NCBI GenBank assembly: GCA_040766105.1
Contig: JAXGRD010000001.1
Location: 372,001-436,000 of the forward strand
Reading direction: 5' to 3'
Length of the DNA: 64,000 nucleotides
From: JAXGRD01 sp040766105
GTDB taxonomy: Bacteria; Bacillota; Clostridia; Peptostreptococcales; Anaerovoracaceae
A program made the position numbers and the translations under genes. The notes under the pieces are model-generated. The model had not been told where the DNA came from. It searched no databases and was given only the letters and a program-made list of their open reading frames with translations. This document shows positions 16,069-24,915 of the stretch, piece by piece; position 1 is the stretch's first letter, and each line of letters opens with the position of its first letter.

Positions 16069-16752
16069 ATGGAAATATTGCGGTTGGAAAACATCAGAAA
16101 AGTATTTGGCTCCGGTGACAACCGGGTAAACGCCTTGGATGGAATCTCTCTTTCCGTGAACAGAGGCGACTTTCTTGCCATCGTCGGTCCATCGGGATCG
16201 GGCAAGTCAACCCTTCTTCACATCATTGGAGGCATTGATATCCCCACTTCAGGGAGGGTTTTTATCGACAACAAAGATATATATATGCAATCGGAAGATG
16301 AACTGGCCATCTTCCGTAGAAGGCAGGTCGGCATTATTTATCAATTCTATAATCTGATTCCCGTTTTAAATGTGGAAGAAAATATTGCGTTGCCTCTACT
16401 GATGGATGGAAGAAAGGCAGATCCGGAACATTTGAATGGACTAATCCAGTCTCTGGGTCTTTCCGATCGGGCGAAGCACTATCCCCACGAGCTGTCCGGC
16501 GGCCAACAGCAGAGAGTTTCTGTAGGGAGGGCCTTGATCAACGAACCTGCCGTTCTTCTGGCAGACGAGCCAACGGGTAACTTGGATACCAAGAACAGTC
16601 AAGAGATTATTGAATTGCTGAAACAGTCAAATAGAAAGCAGAAGCAAACGATTATCCTCATTACCCACGATGAGAACATCGCGTTGCAAGCGGATAGACT
16701 AATCGCTCTAGAAGATGGGCGCATTATTGCTGATGAGGTTATGCGAAAATGA
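16069..16752 (+). CDS. ABC transporter ATP-binding protein (MacB/LolD-like)
   Basis: 227 aa. Walker A GPSGSGKSTL (~40-49), Q-loop at YQFYNLIPVLNVEENIALP, signature LSGGQQQR and Walker B VLLADEPTGNLDT, then the H-loop LITHDE. This is the subfamily pairing with FtsX-type permeases (MacB, LolCDE, BceAB), in which ATP binding drives mechanical work on periplasmic or extracellular partners. It starts directly after the lipoprotein stop and overlaps the permease start (ATGA). Confidence 0.93.
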   Translation: MEILRLENIRKVFGSGDNRVNALDGISLSVNRGDFLAIVGPSGSGKSTLLHIIGGIDIPTSGRVFIDNKDIYMQSEDELAIFRRRQVGIIYQFYNLIPVLNVEENIALPLLMDGRKADPEHLNGLIQSLGLSDRAKHYPHELSGGQQQRVSVGRALINEPAVLLADEPTGNLDTKNSQEIIELLKQSNRKQKQTIILITHDENIALQADRLIALEDGRIIADEVMRK

Positions 16753-19238
16753 ATATCTTCACCAGAATCACACTGCAATCCTTAAAGAAAAACAAGTTGC
16801 GAACCTTTATGACCATCTTGGGGGTTACCCTTTCTGTTGCTATGATTAGTGGGGTTCTTGCCTTCGCTACCAGCTTCCAGCATTTTATGGTGGAATACGA
16901 AAGGCAGTTGAGCGGTGATTGGTATGCTGCGGCATATGCACCCACGGAGCTGGATCTTCTCAAGGCGAAAAGGGATGAACGGACGGAAGCCATCGGCACC
17001 TACAGAGAAATCGGATATGCCAAGCTTCCCGGGATGGAGGAGCATTATAAACCCTATCTGCAGCTTGTAGATTTCGATGATACTTTAGAGGAAATGGCAG
17101 ATGTAAAGCTCATTGAAGGCAGAATGCCAAAGAACAGCGGAGAGGTCGTCCTACCGGTTACCGTTGCCACGGAGGGGGGACACCCCCTGAAGATGGGAGA
17201 AAAAATTAACGTAGATTTAGGCATGCGAATCGCACCAAAGGGCGGATCCTTGCCGGAAGGATCCCGATTGACCGCCATCGCGCCATATGAAGAGGGAGAA
17301 AGCCTCCACGCATTTGATTCCCGAATATATACCGTTGTAGGGATTACCGATGATGTCAGCGTTAGATCATACAATACACCGGCCTATATGGGGATTACCA
17401 TCGCTGACGAGTCCGATTTGGACAATCCGGAAGTCGCTGATGTTTCCGTGGCATATATTAAGACCAAGAACCCCAATGATATCACCACTTTTATGGCAGA
17501 ACTGTTCCCGGAAGAAGCCATCGAGTTCAACGAAAACCTGTTGATGTACATAGGTACGACTCATTTTGGTCGATTTAATGCGGTGTTAACCGCCGTCAGC
17601 GGCACCCTTATCTTCCTCATTATGATTGGTTCCATCGCCCTACTTTACAATGCCTTTGCCATTACAGTGAGTGAGAGAATAAAGGAATATGGTCTCCTAT
17701 CCTCTGTTGGCGCGACCAAGAAACAAATTCGCATATCCGTTGTGACGGAGGGTCTGCTCATCAGTATTCTCGGAATTCCAGTCGGCATGTTCACCGGTGT
17801 GGGTGGTATCTGGCTTGCCCTAAGGATCATGGGAAGGTTTTCCATTGTGCTCACTGCAGGAAAGTCCTCCTTAAGTCTTGGTCTTTACTTGTATCCGCCC
17901 ATCATGGTACTCATGGTTCTTCTGTCTCTGGTTACGGTCTTGATTTCTGTTGCAATACCTGCAAGGAGGGCTTCTAAGATTGCAATTATTGATGCCATTC
18001 GCTATCGACGATATACCGGGGAGGAAAAGCGAAGCATCAGAATTCCCGGATTACAGAAGAGGCCGGTACCCTTTGAGCAATACCTGTCCAACCGTTACTT
18101 TATGCGAAGCGGACGAAGATACAGAGCAACGATTATTTCCTTGACTTTGAGCATTACCCTCTTCCTTTCTGCCAACTTTGCCGGGAGCTACTTCCTGGGT
18201 GAGGGGGACTATTCTCCTAAAGATAACCCCTCTTATAACGTGGAGTATATGCAGATGAACGACGGTGGCGGAGAAGAGGAGTTCATAAAGCAAGATGCCA
18301 TATTTGCCAAACTGGATTCCGCTCCGGGTATTACATATAAAAGAATATTGGAATTCAGCTATTTTCAGTCGGGGCCCAATGGTGAAGGAGACCGAATCTT
18401 ACTGGCAGTCATGAGCCAACATGACTACGATATTTATCTCATCAGCCTGGGCATCATACAGGAGCATCCCCGGGTCTTGTACTTGGGCGCGGAGCTTTCC
18501 GATGACAGAGATGTGGATTTGTATACCACCGAAGAAAAGAAATATGATGTAAAGGTTGAAGAAGGCGGTGTACGAGCAATAACCATAAACAACGTTCCAC
18601 CGGGGTCGGATCACTATCTCTTTGATAAGGTACTGGTCATGTCCCAGGGAGAAGCAACGGAGATTTTCGGTGACTACAAAGACCTTATTTCCGAGAGAGG
18701 GACCTTTTATCGGTGTGAGAATCCGGAAAAGACGTATGCTGCAATGGAGAAGATTTGCAGGGAAGAAGGGTATTCAACCATAAACCTGCGGAATGTGGCA
18801 GGTGAAGCGAGGGATGTTAGGAACTTGGTTACCATGATCAATGTCTTTGCATATGGCTTTGTAATTCTCATCTCCATTATCGCCATTGTAAATGTGTTCA
18901 ATACGATGTCCACCAACATCTTCCTGCGAAGGCGGGAGTTTGCCGTTTTGCGCGCGGTGGGAATGACGGAGAATAGCTTCCGGAGGATGGTTGGTCTTGA
19001 GAGCCTCATATATGGCGGCCGTTCCCTTGTGTTGAGTTTGGGCATTTCGTTGATTATTTCCATTCTCCTCTATCGACTCCTTTGGATCAGCGAAGGCTTT
19101 TCCTACATGGTTCCTTGGAGGGCTGTAATCATCAGTATTGCCATCGTTTTTGTCGCCGTGTTCGCTACCATGACCTATGCGGCTGGAAAGGTGAGCAATG
19201 GAAATTTGATGGACGCATTAAAAAACGAGAACCTATAA
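16749..19238 (+). CDS. FtsX-like ABC permease
   Basis: 829 aa. An N-terminal TM helix (KNKLRTFMTILGVTLSVAMISGV) is followed by a large extracellular MacB-PCD-like domain; a three-helix FtsX domain lies around residues 280-420; a second TM helix and extracellular region follow, then a C-terminal FtsX domain (VNVFNTMSTNIFLRRREFAVLRAVG). Two FtsX units in one chain act as a pseudo-dimer. Both LRAVG- and LLSSVGATKKQ-type coupling helices are visible. Likely exports or remodels envelope material together with the ATPase and lipoprotein; antimicrobial-peptide resistance is one possibility but not shown. Confidence 0.88.
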   Translation: MNIFTRITLQSLKKNKLRTFMTILGVTLSVAMISGVLAFATSFQHFMVEYERQLSGDWYAAAYAPTELDLLKAKRDERTEAIGTYREIGYAKLPGMEEHYKPYLQLVDFDDTLEEMADVKLIEGRMPKNSGEVVLPVTVATEGGHPLKMGEKINVDLGMRIAPKGGSLPEGSRLTAIAPYEEGESLHAFDSRIYTVVGITDDVSVRSYNTPAYMGITIADESDLDNPEVADVSVAYIKTKNPNDITTFMAELFPEEAIEFNENLLMYIGTTHFGRFNAVLTAVSGTLIFLIMIGSIALLYNAFAITVSERIKEYGLLSSVGATKKQIRISVVTEGLLISILGIPVGMFTGVGGIWLALRIMGRFSIVLTAGKSSLSLGLYLYPPIMVLMVLLSLVTVLISVAIPARRASKIAIIDAIRYRRYTGEEKRSIRIPGLQKRPVPFEQYLSNRYFMRSGRRYRATIISLTLSITLFLSANFAGSYFLGEGDYSPKDNPSYNVEYMQMNDGGGEEEFIKQDAIFAKLDSAPGITYKRILEFSYFQSGPNGEGDRILLAVMSQHDYDIYLISLGIIQEHPRVLYLGAELSDDRDVDLYTTEEKKYDVKVEEGGVRAITINNVPPGSDHYLFDKVLVMSQGEATEIFGDYKDLISERGTFYRCENPEKTYAAMEKICREEGYSTINLRNVAGEARDVRNLVTMINVFAYGFVILISIIAIVNVFNTMSTNIFLRRREFAVLRAVGMTENSFRRMVGLESLIYGGRSLVLSLGISLIISILLYRLLWISEGFSYMVPWRAVIISIAIVFVAVFATMTYAAGKVSNGNLMDALKNENL

Positions 19239-19260
19239 AGGTGTCCGACGGTTGTATTTA

Positions 19261-19269
19261 TGATATAAT
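19261..19269 (+). promoter_or_regulatory. Extended -10 promoter for the divIC-like operon
   Basis: TGA-TATAAT (19261-19269) is a perfect extended -10 (TGN-TATAAT) 28 nt upstream of the ATG at 19297; there is no good -35. This would start a separate transcript for the next five genes. Confidence 0.6.
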
Positions 19270-19296
19270 GGAGCCGACTATAGGAAAAGGGATTAT

Positions 19297-19794
19297 ATGG
19301 CAAAGCGTAGCAGGGGAAGAACAAAAAAGTTTTATGAGAATGCTGCCGTCATCGATTTTGAGAAAGCGCGGAAAGAAAAGCTACAGGAAGAATCGGAAGG
19401 TACGGAAGATAAACCATCATACGAGGAAGAAACAGAGATTCACGAAGTGGACCCGGAGACCAGCCTGGAACGGCCAAAGGTCAATCGAAAGAGGGCACGA
19501 AAGTGGAGAAGATTCTTTGTTTACCTCGTTGCCTTTGTGGTGTTGGGAACCATGATTGGCTTCTCCCTTCACGATATCATAACTTTGAAAATGGAAGAGC
19601 GGGAGCTGAAGAAGGAACACGCCAAGCTGTTGAAGGAAAAAGAAGACCTGCAGGAAGAGTTGAAGAAGGTCAATGAACCGGACTATATTGAGCAGCAGGC
19701 AAGAAAACAGCTGCGAATGATTCTTCCCGGTGAAACCCTGTATATTCTTCCCACAGAGGAAGAACTGAAAGAGATGCAGGAAAAGAAGGAATGA
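19297..19794 (+). CDS. DivIC/FtsB-like septum formation protein
   Basis: 165 aa. An unusually long charged cytoplasmic N-terminus (~70 residues), one TM helix (FFVYLVAFVVLGTMIGFSL), an extracellular coiled coil (LKMEERELKKEHAKLLKEKEDLQEELKK) and the family C-terminal motif YIEQQARKQLRMILPGETLY. DivIC/FtsB forms a complex with FtsL and DivIB/FtsQ that activates septal peptidoglycan synthesis. The stop overlaps the next start (ATGA). The family call is good; which of the DivIC-like paralogues it is cannot be settled here. Confidence 0.85.
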   Translation: MAKRSRGRTKKFYENAAVIDFEKARKEKLQEESEGTEDKPSYEEETEIHEVDPETSLERPKVNRKRARKWRRFFVYLVAFVVLGTMIGFSLHDIITLKMEERELKKEHAKLLKEKEDLQEELKKVNEPDYIEQQARKQLRMILPGETLYILPTEEELKEMQEKKE

Positions 19795-20345
19795 CAATCA
19801 AGGAGATTATTGTTGTGGAGGGGAGAGACGATACCCTAGCCGTCACCAATGCCCTGTCTGCAGATACCATAGAAACCCACGGCTTTGGAATTCGGGAAGA
19901 AACCTGGAGGCTCATGGAAAGAGCCTATGAAACCAGAGGCCTCATCCTCTTCTTGGATCCTGACTTCAGCGGGGAAGAAATTCGGCGCAAGCTTACTGCC
20001 AGATTCCCCTTTGCTAAGCAGGCCCATTTGGATCGAAAGGGCGCAACAAGGGGAAGGGATATAGGTGTTGAAAATGCCAAGCCGGAGGATATTCGGCGTG
20101 CTCTGTCCTTAGCCAAGGCATCTGTAATAACCCAAGAGCCGGTGTTCCAACCATGGGACCTGCGAGAGGCCGGTCTGAGCGGCGAGCCGGATTCGGGTAC
20201 AAGGCGGGAAGAAGTGGGAAAGATATTGGGAATCGGCACCGGAAACAGCAAGGGCTTTCTAAAGAAATTGAACCAGTACGGAATTACAAAAGAGGAACTC
20301 CATGAAGCTATACTCGCACAAGAGCGTCAGAGAAATAAAGAATAG
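19791..20345 (+). CDS. rnmV: Ribonuclease M5 (5S rRNA maturation)
   Basis: 184-aa Toprim nuclease that trims precursor 5S rRNA. Toprim motifs: VVEGRDDT at residues ~7-14 (catalytic Glu) and FLDPDFSGEEIRRKL (DxD). The C-terminal DUF4093-like part ends GIGTGNSKGFLKKLNQYGITKEELHEAI. In Bacillota it commonly precedes rsmA (ksgA), as here, and overlaps it by 44 nt. Confidence 0.94.
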   Translation: MTIKEIIVVEGRDDTLAVTNALSADTIETHGFGIREETWRLMERAYETRGLILFLDPDFSGEEIRRKLTARFPFAKQAHLDRKGATRGRDIGVENAKPEDIRRALSLAKASVITQEPVFQPWDLREAGLSGEPDSGTRREEVGKILGIGTGNSKGFLKKLNQYGITKEELHEAILAQERQRNKE

Positions 20346-21201
20346 ACACGGATTCAAGTCCACCAAGAGCTTGGGTCAGAACTTTCTCACGGACAAAAAC
20401 ATCATCGACAATATCATGGATTCTACCAACATAGGAGAAGATGACTTGGTCATTGAAATCGGGCCCGGCCTGGGCGTGCTTACGGTGGAGGCTGCCCAAA
20501 GAGCGGGTAAAGTCATCGCCATTGAAATTGACAAGGGATTGCTTCCCATTTTGGAAGATACCCTTGGAGAATACCCCAATGTTACCGTAATCAACAAGGA
20601 TGTACTTAAGACTAATTTAAGGGAAATCATTGAAAATGCTAGAGAAGCGGACCCGAAATTAAAATCTGTAAAGATTATTGGGAACCTACCTTACTACATT
20701 ACGACACCAATCATCATGAAGATATTGGAGGAAGATACCCCCGCCGACAGCATCACCGTTATGATGCAAAAGGAAGTGGCGGACAGGATTATGGCCTCTC
20801 CCGGCAATCGAACTTACGGTGCTCTCAGTGTGGTGGTGCAGTATTATTGCAATGTAACCGCCATTGCCTCCGTGCCCAAGGAAGTCTTCGTGCCGGTGCC
20901 CAAGGTGGACTCCACCGTTTTGAGATTGGATATCCGAGAAGAGAAGCCGGTAAGGCTGTTGGATGAAAAAATGTTTTTTGCCTGCATCAAAGCAGGCTTT
21001 GGTAAGCGAAGAAAAACCCTTCTCAATACCATGACGGGAATGAACGGCATGGAAAAAGAAGAAATGCGCGAAATGCTTTGGACTGCGGGAATCGATCCCA
21101 TCCGTAGGGCAGAGACATTGACAATAGAGGAGTTTGCAACATTGGCAAACTGCATTAGCAGAGGAATGGACGTAGATGGACAAAATCAAGGGATTTTATA
21201 G
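20302..21201 (+). CDS. rsmA: 16S rRNA dimethyladenosine transferase RsmA (KsgA)
   Basis: 299 aa. Dimethylates A1518 and A1519 in helix 45 of 16S rRNA. Motifs: KSLGQNFL near residue 25, SAM-binding IEIGPGLGVLT, and catalytic NLPYYITTP. The C-terminal domain includes KAGFGKRRKTLLN. ATG 20302 is preceded by AGAGGAA and begins MKLYSHKSVREI, the expected family N-terminus, so the 44-nt overlap with rnmV appears real. Confidence 0.95.
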   Translation: MKLYSHKSVREIKNRHGFKSTKSLGQNFLTDKNIIDNIMDSTNIGEDDLVIEIGPGLGVLTVEAAQRAGKVIAIEIDKGLLPILEDTLGEYPNVTVINKDVLKTNLREIIENAREADPKLKSVKIIGNLPYYITTPIIMKILEEDTPADSITVMMQKEVADRIMASPGNRTYGALSVVVQYYCNVTAIASVPKEVFVPVPKVDSTVLRLDIREEKPVRLLDEKMFFACIKAGFGKRRKTLLNTMTGMNGMEKEEMREMLWTAGIDPIRRAETLTIEEFATLANCISRGMDVDGQNQGIL

Positions 21202-23155
21202 AAAGTATCTGCACAACTACATTGGTATCTGTGCAGCTACCGCTATTTTACTCAACTTATTCATAGAGACGTTAGCAAGACAGTCGCTCTTTGGCGGCTT
21301 TTTGTGGTTGCTGGAAAGTCCCGTGGTCTTCCTCTTCAACGCATTGCTCATCTTTGCATCCCTCAGCTTCACCATGCTCTTTCGCCACAAGGGCTTTGCC
21401 TTTATCATGGTCTCAGGCCTGTGGGTGATTCTCGGCGTTGTAAACGGCGTGATTCTGGGGAATCGAATGACGCCCTTTACCACCTATGACATCATGGAAA
21501 TCAAGGACGGCTTTGCACTAATCAACACCTATTTTTCTGTGAAGCAGATTGTCCTGTTTATTCTCGGGGCCATTGCCCTGGTGCTGATTGTCATCTTCCT
21601 GTACAGAAAGGTTCCCGTCAATAAAGAAAAGATCAACTATAAGCGGGCCGTAGCCGCTATTTTGCTCATTTGCGGTATTGCCAGCGGGGGCACGCTTCTC
21701 GCCATAAAGGCTAATATTGTGGACACGCACTTTCCCAACCTAGCTTACGGATATCGGGATAACGGCTTTGTCTACTGCTTCCTTGCCACCTGGCTTGCCA
21801 AGGGGGTAGATCGGTCCGTTGGCTATTCTCAGGAGAGCATACAAGGCATCTTCACAGATGATGAACTGGCTACCACCGTTCCCGGCAGGGAGATAGAAGC
21901 AGATGGAAAACAGCCCAACATCATATTTTTGCAGTTGGAATCCTTCATGGATCCCATGACAATCGAGGGAATGTCCTTTTCCAAGGATCCCATCCCCAAC
22001 TTCAGAAGACTGATGAAGGAAAACTCTTCCGGAAAACTCCAGGTTCCCTCCATGGGTGCCGGAACAGCCAACACGGAGTTTGAAGCCATTACGGGAATGA
22101 GTACCAAGTTCTTCGGTCCCGGAGAATACCCCTATAAGTCCATTATCGTGGACAAGACATGTGAGAGCATACCCTATGATCTGAAGAGCATGGGATACTC
22201 CACCCACGCCATCCACAACTACAGGGCTGCCTTTTACAAGCGAAATGAAGTCTTCCCCAACTTGGGATTTGACAGCTTCACCTCTTTGGAATACATGAGT
22301 AACATCAGCAAGACGCCGAAGAAATGGGCCAAGGACTATGTTTTGACCAATGAAATCATGAACGCCCTGGAGTCGTCGGAGGGAGAAGATTACATCTACG
22401 CCATATCCGTGCAAGGACACGGAAAATATCCTACGGAGGAAGTATTGAAAGAGCCGGAGATTCGGGTTCTCAATGCTCCCACCCAGGAATTGAAGTGGGC
22501 ATGGGAATACTATGTGAATCAAGTCTATGAGATGGACGACTTTCTCAATCAGCTTCTGGGCCGTCTGGAGAATTATGATGAAGAGGTAATCGTCGTTTTC
22601 TATGGGGATCATCTTCCCGCCTTGGACAACGTGACGGAGGACTACTTAAAGGATGGACGAAACACCTACCAGACGGACTATGTGATTTGGAGCAACTTCG
22701 ACATAAAGCATAAACATGAGGACCTCTATGCCTACCAGCTGGGACCTGAAGTCTTGGATAGAGTGGGCATCCACAACGGAACCTTTGTGACCTACCACCA
22801 GAACTACAAGGACAGCAAGACCTACAAGGATGATTTGAAGGCGTTGCAATACGACATGCTCTATGGCAAGCGCTACATCTACAAGAATATTAAGCCATTG
22901 GCCACCACGGATATGAAGATGGGTGTGGCAGATATAAAAATCGATGAAGTGGTACAGATTGGTGAAAAGTTCTACATCAAGGGGCAAAACTTCACAGAGT
23001 ACAGCAAGATCAATCTGGATGGAAAGATCTTGGATACGGTTTACCTAGGTCCCACCATTTTGGGCCTGAAGGAAGAGGTGGATCCTGCAGAGGCATCTAA
23101 GATGAAGGTCAGTCAGGTAGAGAAGGACAACAAGATTCTCAGCACAACGGAGTAA
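21176..23155 (+). CDS. Lipoteichoic acid synthase-like membrane sulfatase
   Basis: 659 aa. Five N-terminal TM helices (~residues 10-190), then an extracellular sulfatase-fold domain of the LtaS type: LQLESFMD (metal-binding Glu), GAGTANTEFEAITG with the presumed catalytic Thr, and YGDHLPA (metal-binding Asp/His). LtaS-family enzymes transfer glycerol-phosphate from phosphatidylglycerol. About the last 90 residues after the sulfatase core form an extra beta-rich segment (KIDEVVQIGEKFYIKGQNFTE). Overlaps rsmA by 26 nt. Substrate specificity is not shown. Confidence 0.87.
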   Translation: MDKIKGFYRKYLHNYIGICAATAILLNLFIETLARQSLFGGFLWLLESPVVFLFNALLIFASLSFTMLFRHKGFAFIMVSGLWVILGVVNGVILGNRMTPFTTYDIMEIKDGFALINTYFSVKQIVLFILGAIALVLIVIFLYRKVPVNKEKINYKRAVAAILLICGIASGGTLLAIKANIVDTHFPNLAYGYRDNGFVYCFLATWLAKGVDRSVGYSQESIQGIFTDDELATTVPGREIEADGKQPNIIFLQLESFMDPMTIEGMSFSKDPIPNFRRLMKENSSGKLQVPSMGAGTANTEFEAITGMSTKFFGPGEYPYKSIIVDKTCESIPYDLKSMGYSTHAIHNYRAAFYKRNEVFPNLGFDSFTSLEYMSNISKTPKKWAKDYVLTNEIMNALESSEGEDYIYAISVQGHGKYPTEEVLKEPEIRVLNAPTQELKWAWEYYVNQVYEMDDFLNQLLGRLENYDEEVIVVFYGDHLPALDNVTEDYLKDGRNTYQTDYVIWSNFDIKHKHEDLYAYQLGPEVLDRVGIHNGTFVTYHQNYKDSKTYKDDLKALQYDMLYGKRYIYKNIKPLATTDMKMGVADIKIDEVVQIGEKFYIKGQNFTEYSKINLDGKILDTVYLGPTILGLKEEVDPAEASKMKVSQVEKDNKILSTTE

Positions 23156-23166
23156 GGAGAAGAAAA

Positions 23167-23706
23167 ATGGTCAAGGCCTTAGAGACCGAGAGACTCATGC
23201 TCACGGCTTGGTCCAAGAAGGACGCAGCCGCACTGTTTGCCTATGCGAAGAATCCCAACGTCGGACCTCACGCCGGCTGGAAGCCCCATGAAAGTGAGCG
23301 GGAATCCAAGAGAATCATTAAGGAAATCTTTCTCACAGGAATGACTTGGAAGATCACTTGGAAAGAGACGGGGCAGGTCATCGGCAGCATCGGCTTGGAA
23401 GAGGATCGCCACCGACCATTCATTGCCAGCAAGGAGCTGGGATACTCCCTATCGGAGGAGTTTTGGGGAAGAGGAATCATGACGGAGGCAGGAAAGGCCA
23501 TTATGGACTATGCCTTTACACGGTTGAACTTGATAATCATGGCGGTGCAGACCGGTCCGGACAATCTGCGGTCTCAGAGTGTCATTGAAAAATTAGGCTT
23601 CCATTACGAAGGAACCCTACGTCAGACCTACCGCACCTACGATGACTCGGTGAGGGATGCGAGAGTATATTCCGTGACAAAGGAAGAGTGGGAAGCTAAA
23701 ACCTGA
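23167..23706 (+). CDS. GNAT acetyltransferase, RimJ/RimL type
   Basis: 179 aa. Begins ALETERLMLTAW, typical of the RimJ/RimL group; the acetyl-CoA loop region is LGYSLSEEFWGRGIMTEA, and the C-terminal half has SQSVIEKLGFHYEGTLRQ. It may acetylate a ribosomal protein or small molecule; substrate unknown. Its last 11 nt overlap the 3' end of the convergent aroEK gene. Confidence 0.88.
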   Translation: MVKALETERLMLTAWSKKDAAALFAYAKNPNVGPHAGWKPHESERESKRIIKEIFLTGMTWKITWKETGQVIGSIGLEEDRHRPFIASKELGYSLSEEFWGRGIMTEAGKAIMDYAFTRLNLIIMAVQTGPDNLRSQSVIEKLGFHYEGTLRQTYRTYDDSVRDARVYSVTKEEWEAKT

Positions 23707-24913
23707 CAGCCCTGAGGAGTTGCTTCATGGAGGCGTCGAGAGACCCGGCATTTTCCACAACAACTTCCCCGTATTTTTCATAAAGAGGTGTCCGTTCCAA
23801 GGACATCTTTTTTAATGCCTCCAGGTCTTTAGAGAGGGGTCTTCCGTCCAAGGGAAGAGCCTCAAGGGGTCTTTTGATATAAAAAATCTTCCCGTTTTGC
23901 CGCAGGGCATTCATGTTCTCCTCATCCAAGATAATGCCCCCGCCGGTGGCAATGATCTTCCCATGCTCTTTGGCAATGTCTGCGGTAACCTCCTTCTCCC
24001 TCCTTCTGAACGCTGCAATGCCATGCCTTTCAATGAGCTTCGGCACGGGCATGTGGTATCTTCTGGCAATTTCCAGGTCCGTGTCCAAGAAGGGCATATC
24101 CAAGACCTGGGAGAGAGCTTTGCCCAAGGTGGTTTTGCCGCTACCGGGCATGCCGATGAGGACCAGATTGACCATCTTCTCCTTGAGATTCCTGATGATT
24201 TCTTCATTTCGCTCCCGAAAGACAGGCTTCCCGGTAAAATACTCCGCTGCTGCGGTCGCTTGAGCCACCAACATGGGAAAGCCTCCTGAAAAAGGGATTC
24301 CCAGCTCTTCTGCTTGGAGGATCAGTCTGGTTTTGAAGGGGTTGTAGATGAGATCCAAAACGCCTTTACAGTGGGGAAAAAGATGCAAGTCCACCGGTTG
24401 GTCGTCTACATGGGGGTAGGTCCCTACGGGGGTGGTGTTGACGATGATTTCCGCATCTTGTGGCAGGGCATTATAGGTAATGGGACCCTTTCTGGAAGCA
24501 ACAGAAACCGATGCTGCACCTTCATCTCGTGCGGCAACTTGCACCATTCTTGATGCACCTCCGGATCCCAGCACCAAAACCTTTCGGTCTTTTAGGGAAA
24601 TGCCGGCCTCCTTCGCCATGAAGAGGAAGCCCTCGTAATCCGTGTTGGTTCCCCAAAGTTCCTGCCCTTTGAAGTAAAGGGTATTGACGGCCCCAATCTT
24701 CTCGCCCATGGGATCCAGTCCGTCGCACAGCGCTAGTACCTGCTGTTTATACGGAATGGTCACGTTGAGACCCTTGTAACCCCTGCCATTGATGAAAGGA
24801 TCCAATTCCTCCGGAGAAATGGGATAGAGTTCGTAGTTATAGGCACCCAACATTCCGTGAATCACCTTGGAGTAGCTGTGTCCCAACCTTTCTCCGATCA
24901 ACCCGTAATCCAT
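23696..24913 (-). CDS. Fused shikimate dehydrogenase / shikimate kinase
   Basis: 405 aa joining two shikimate-pathway enzymes. Residues ~1-245 are AroE: GERLGHSYSKVIHG, catalytic Lys in NVTIPYKQQV, and NADP motif VLGSGGASRMV. Residues ~245-405 are AroK: P-loop GMPGSGKTTLGKAL, FLDTDLEI (shikimate-binding Asp), FRRREKEV, ATGGGIILDEENM and a short lid with DGRPLSK. The fusion channels no direct product of one site to the other by structure, but the steps are consecutive. Last gene of the aromatic operon, 2 nt after pheA. Confidence 0.93.
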   Translation of the reverse strand: MDYGLIGERLGHSYSKVIHGMLGAYNYELYPISPEELDPFINGRGYKGLNVTIPYKQQVLALCDGLDPMGEKIGAVNTLYFKGQELWGTNTDYEGFLFMAKEAGISLKDRKVLVLGSGGASRMVQVAARDEGAASVSVASRKGPITYNALPQDAEIIVNTTPVGTYPHVDDQPVDLHLFPHCKGVLDLIYNPFKTRLILQAEELGIPFSGGFPMLVAQATAAAEYFTGKPVFRERNEEIIRNLKEKMVNLVLIGMPGSGKTTLGKALSQVLDMPFLDTDLEIARRYHMPVPKLIERHGIAAFRRREKEVTADIAKEHGKIIATGGGIILDEENMNALRQNGKIFYIKRPLEALPLDGRPLSKDLEALKKMSLERTPLYEKYGEVVVENAGSLDASMKQLLRAVRF

Positions 24914-24915
24914 CC

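Noticed and set aside
21740..22612. 290-codon open frame opposite the LtaS-like gene
   Set aside because: Shadow frame; composition mirrors the sense gene and no family motif is visible.
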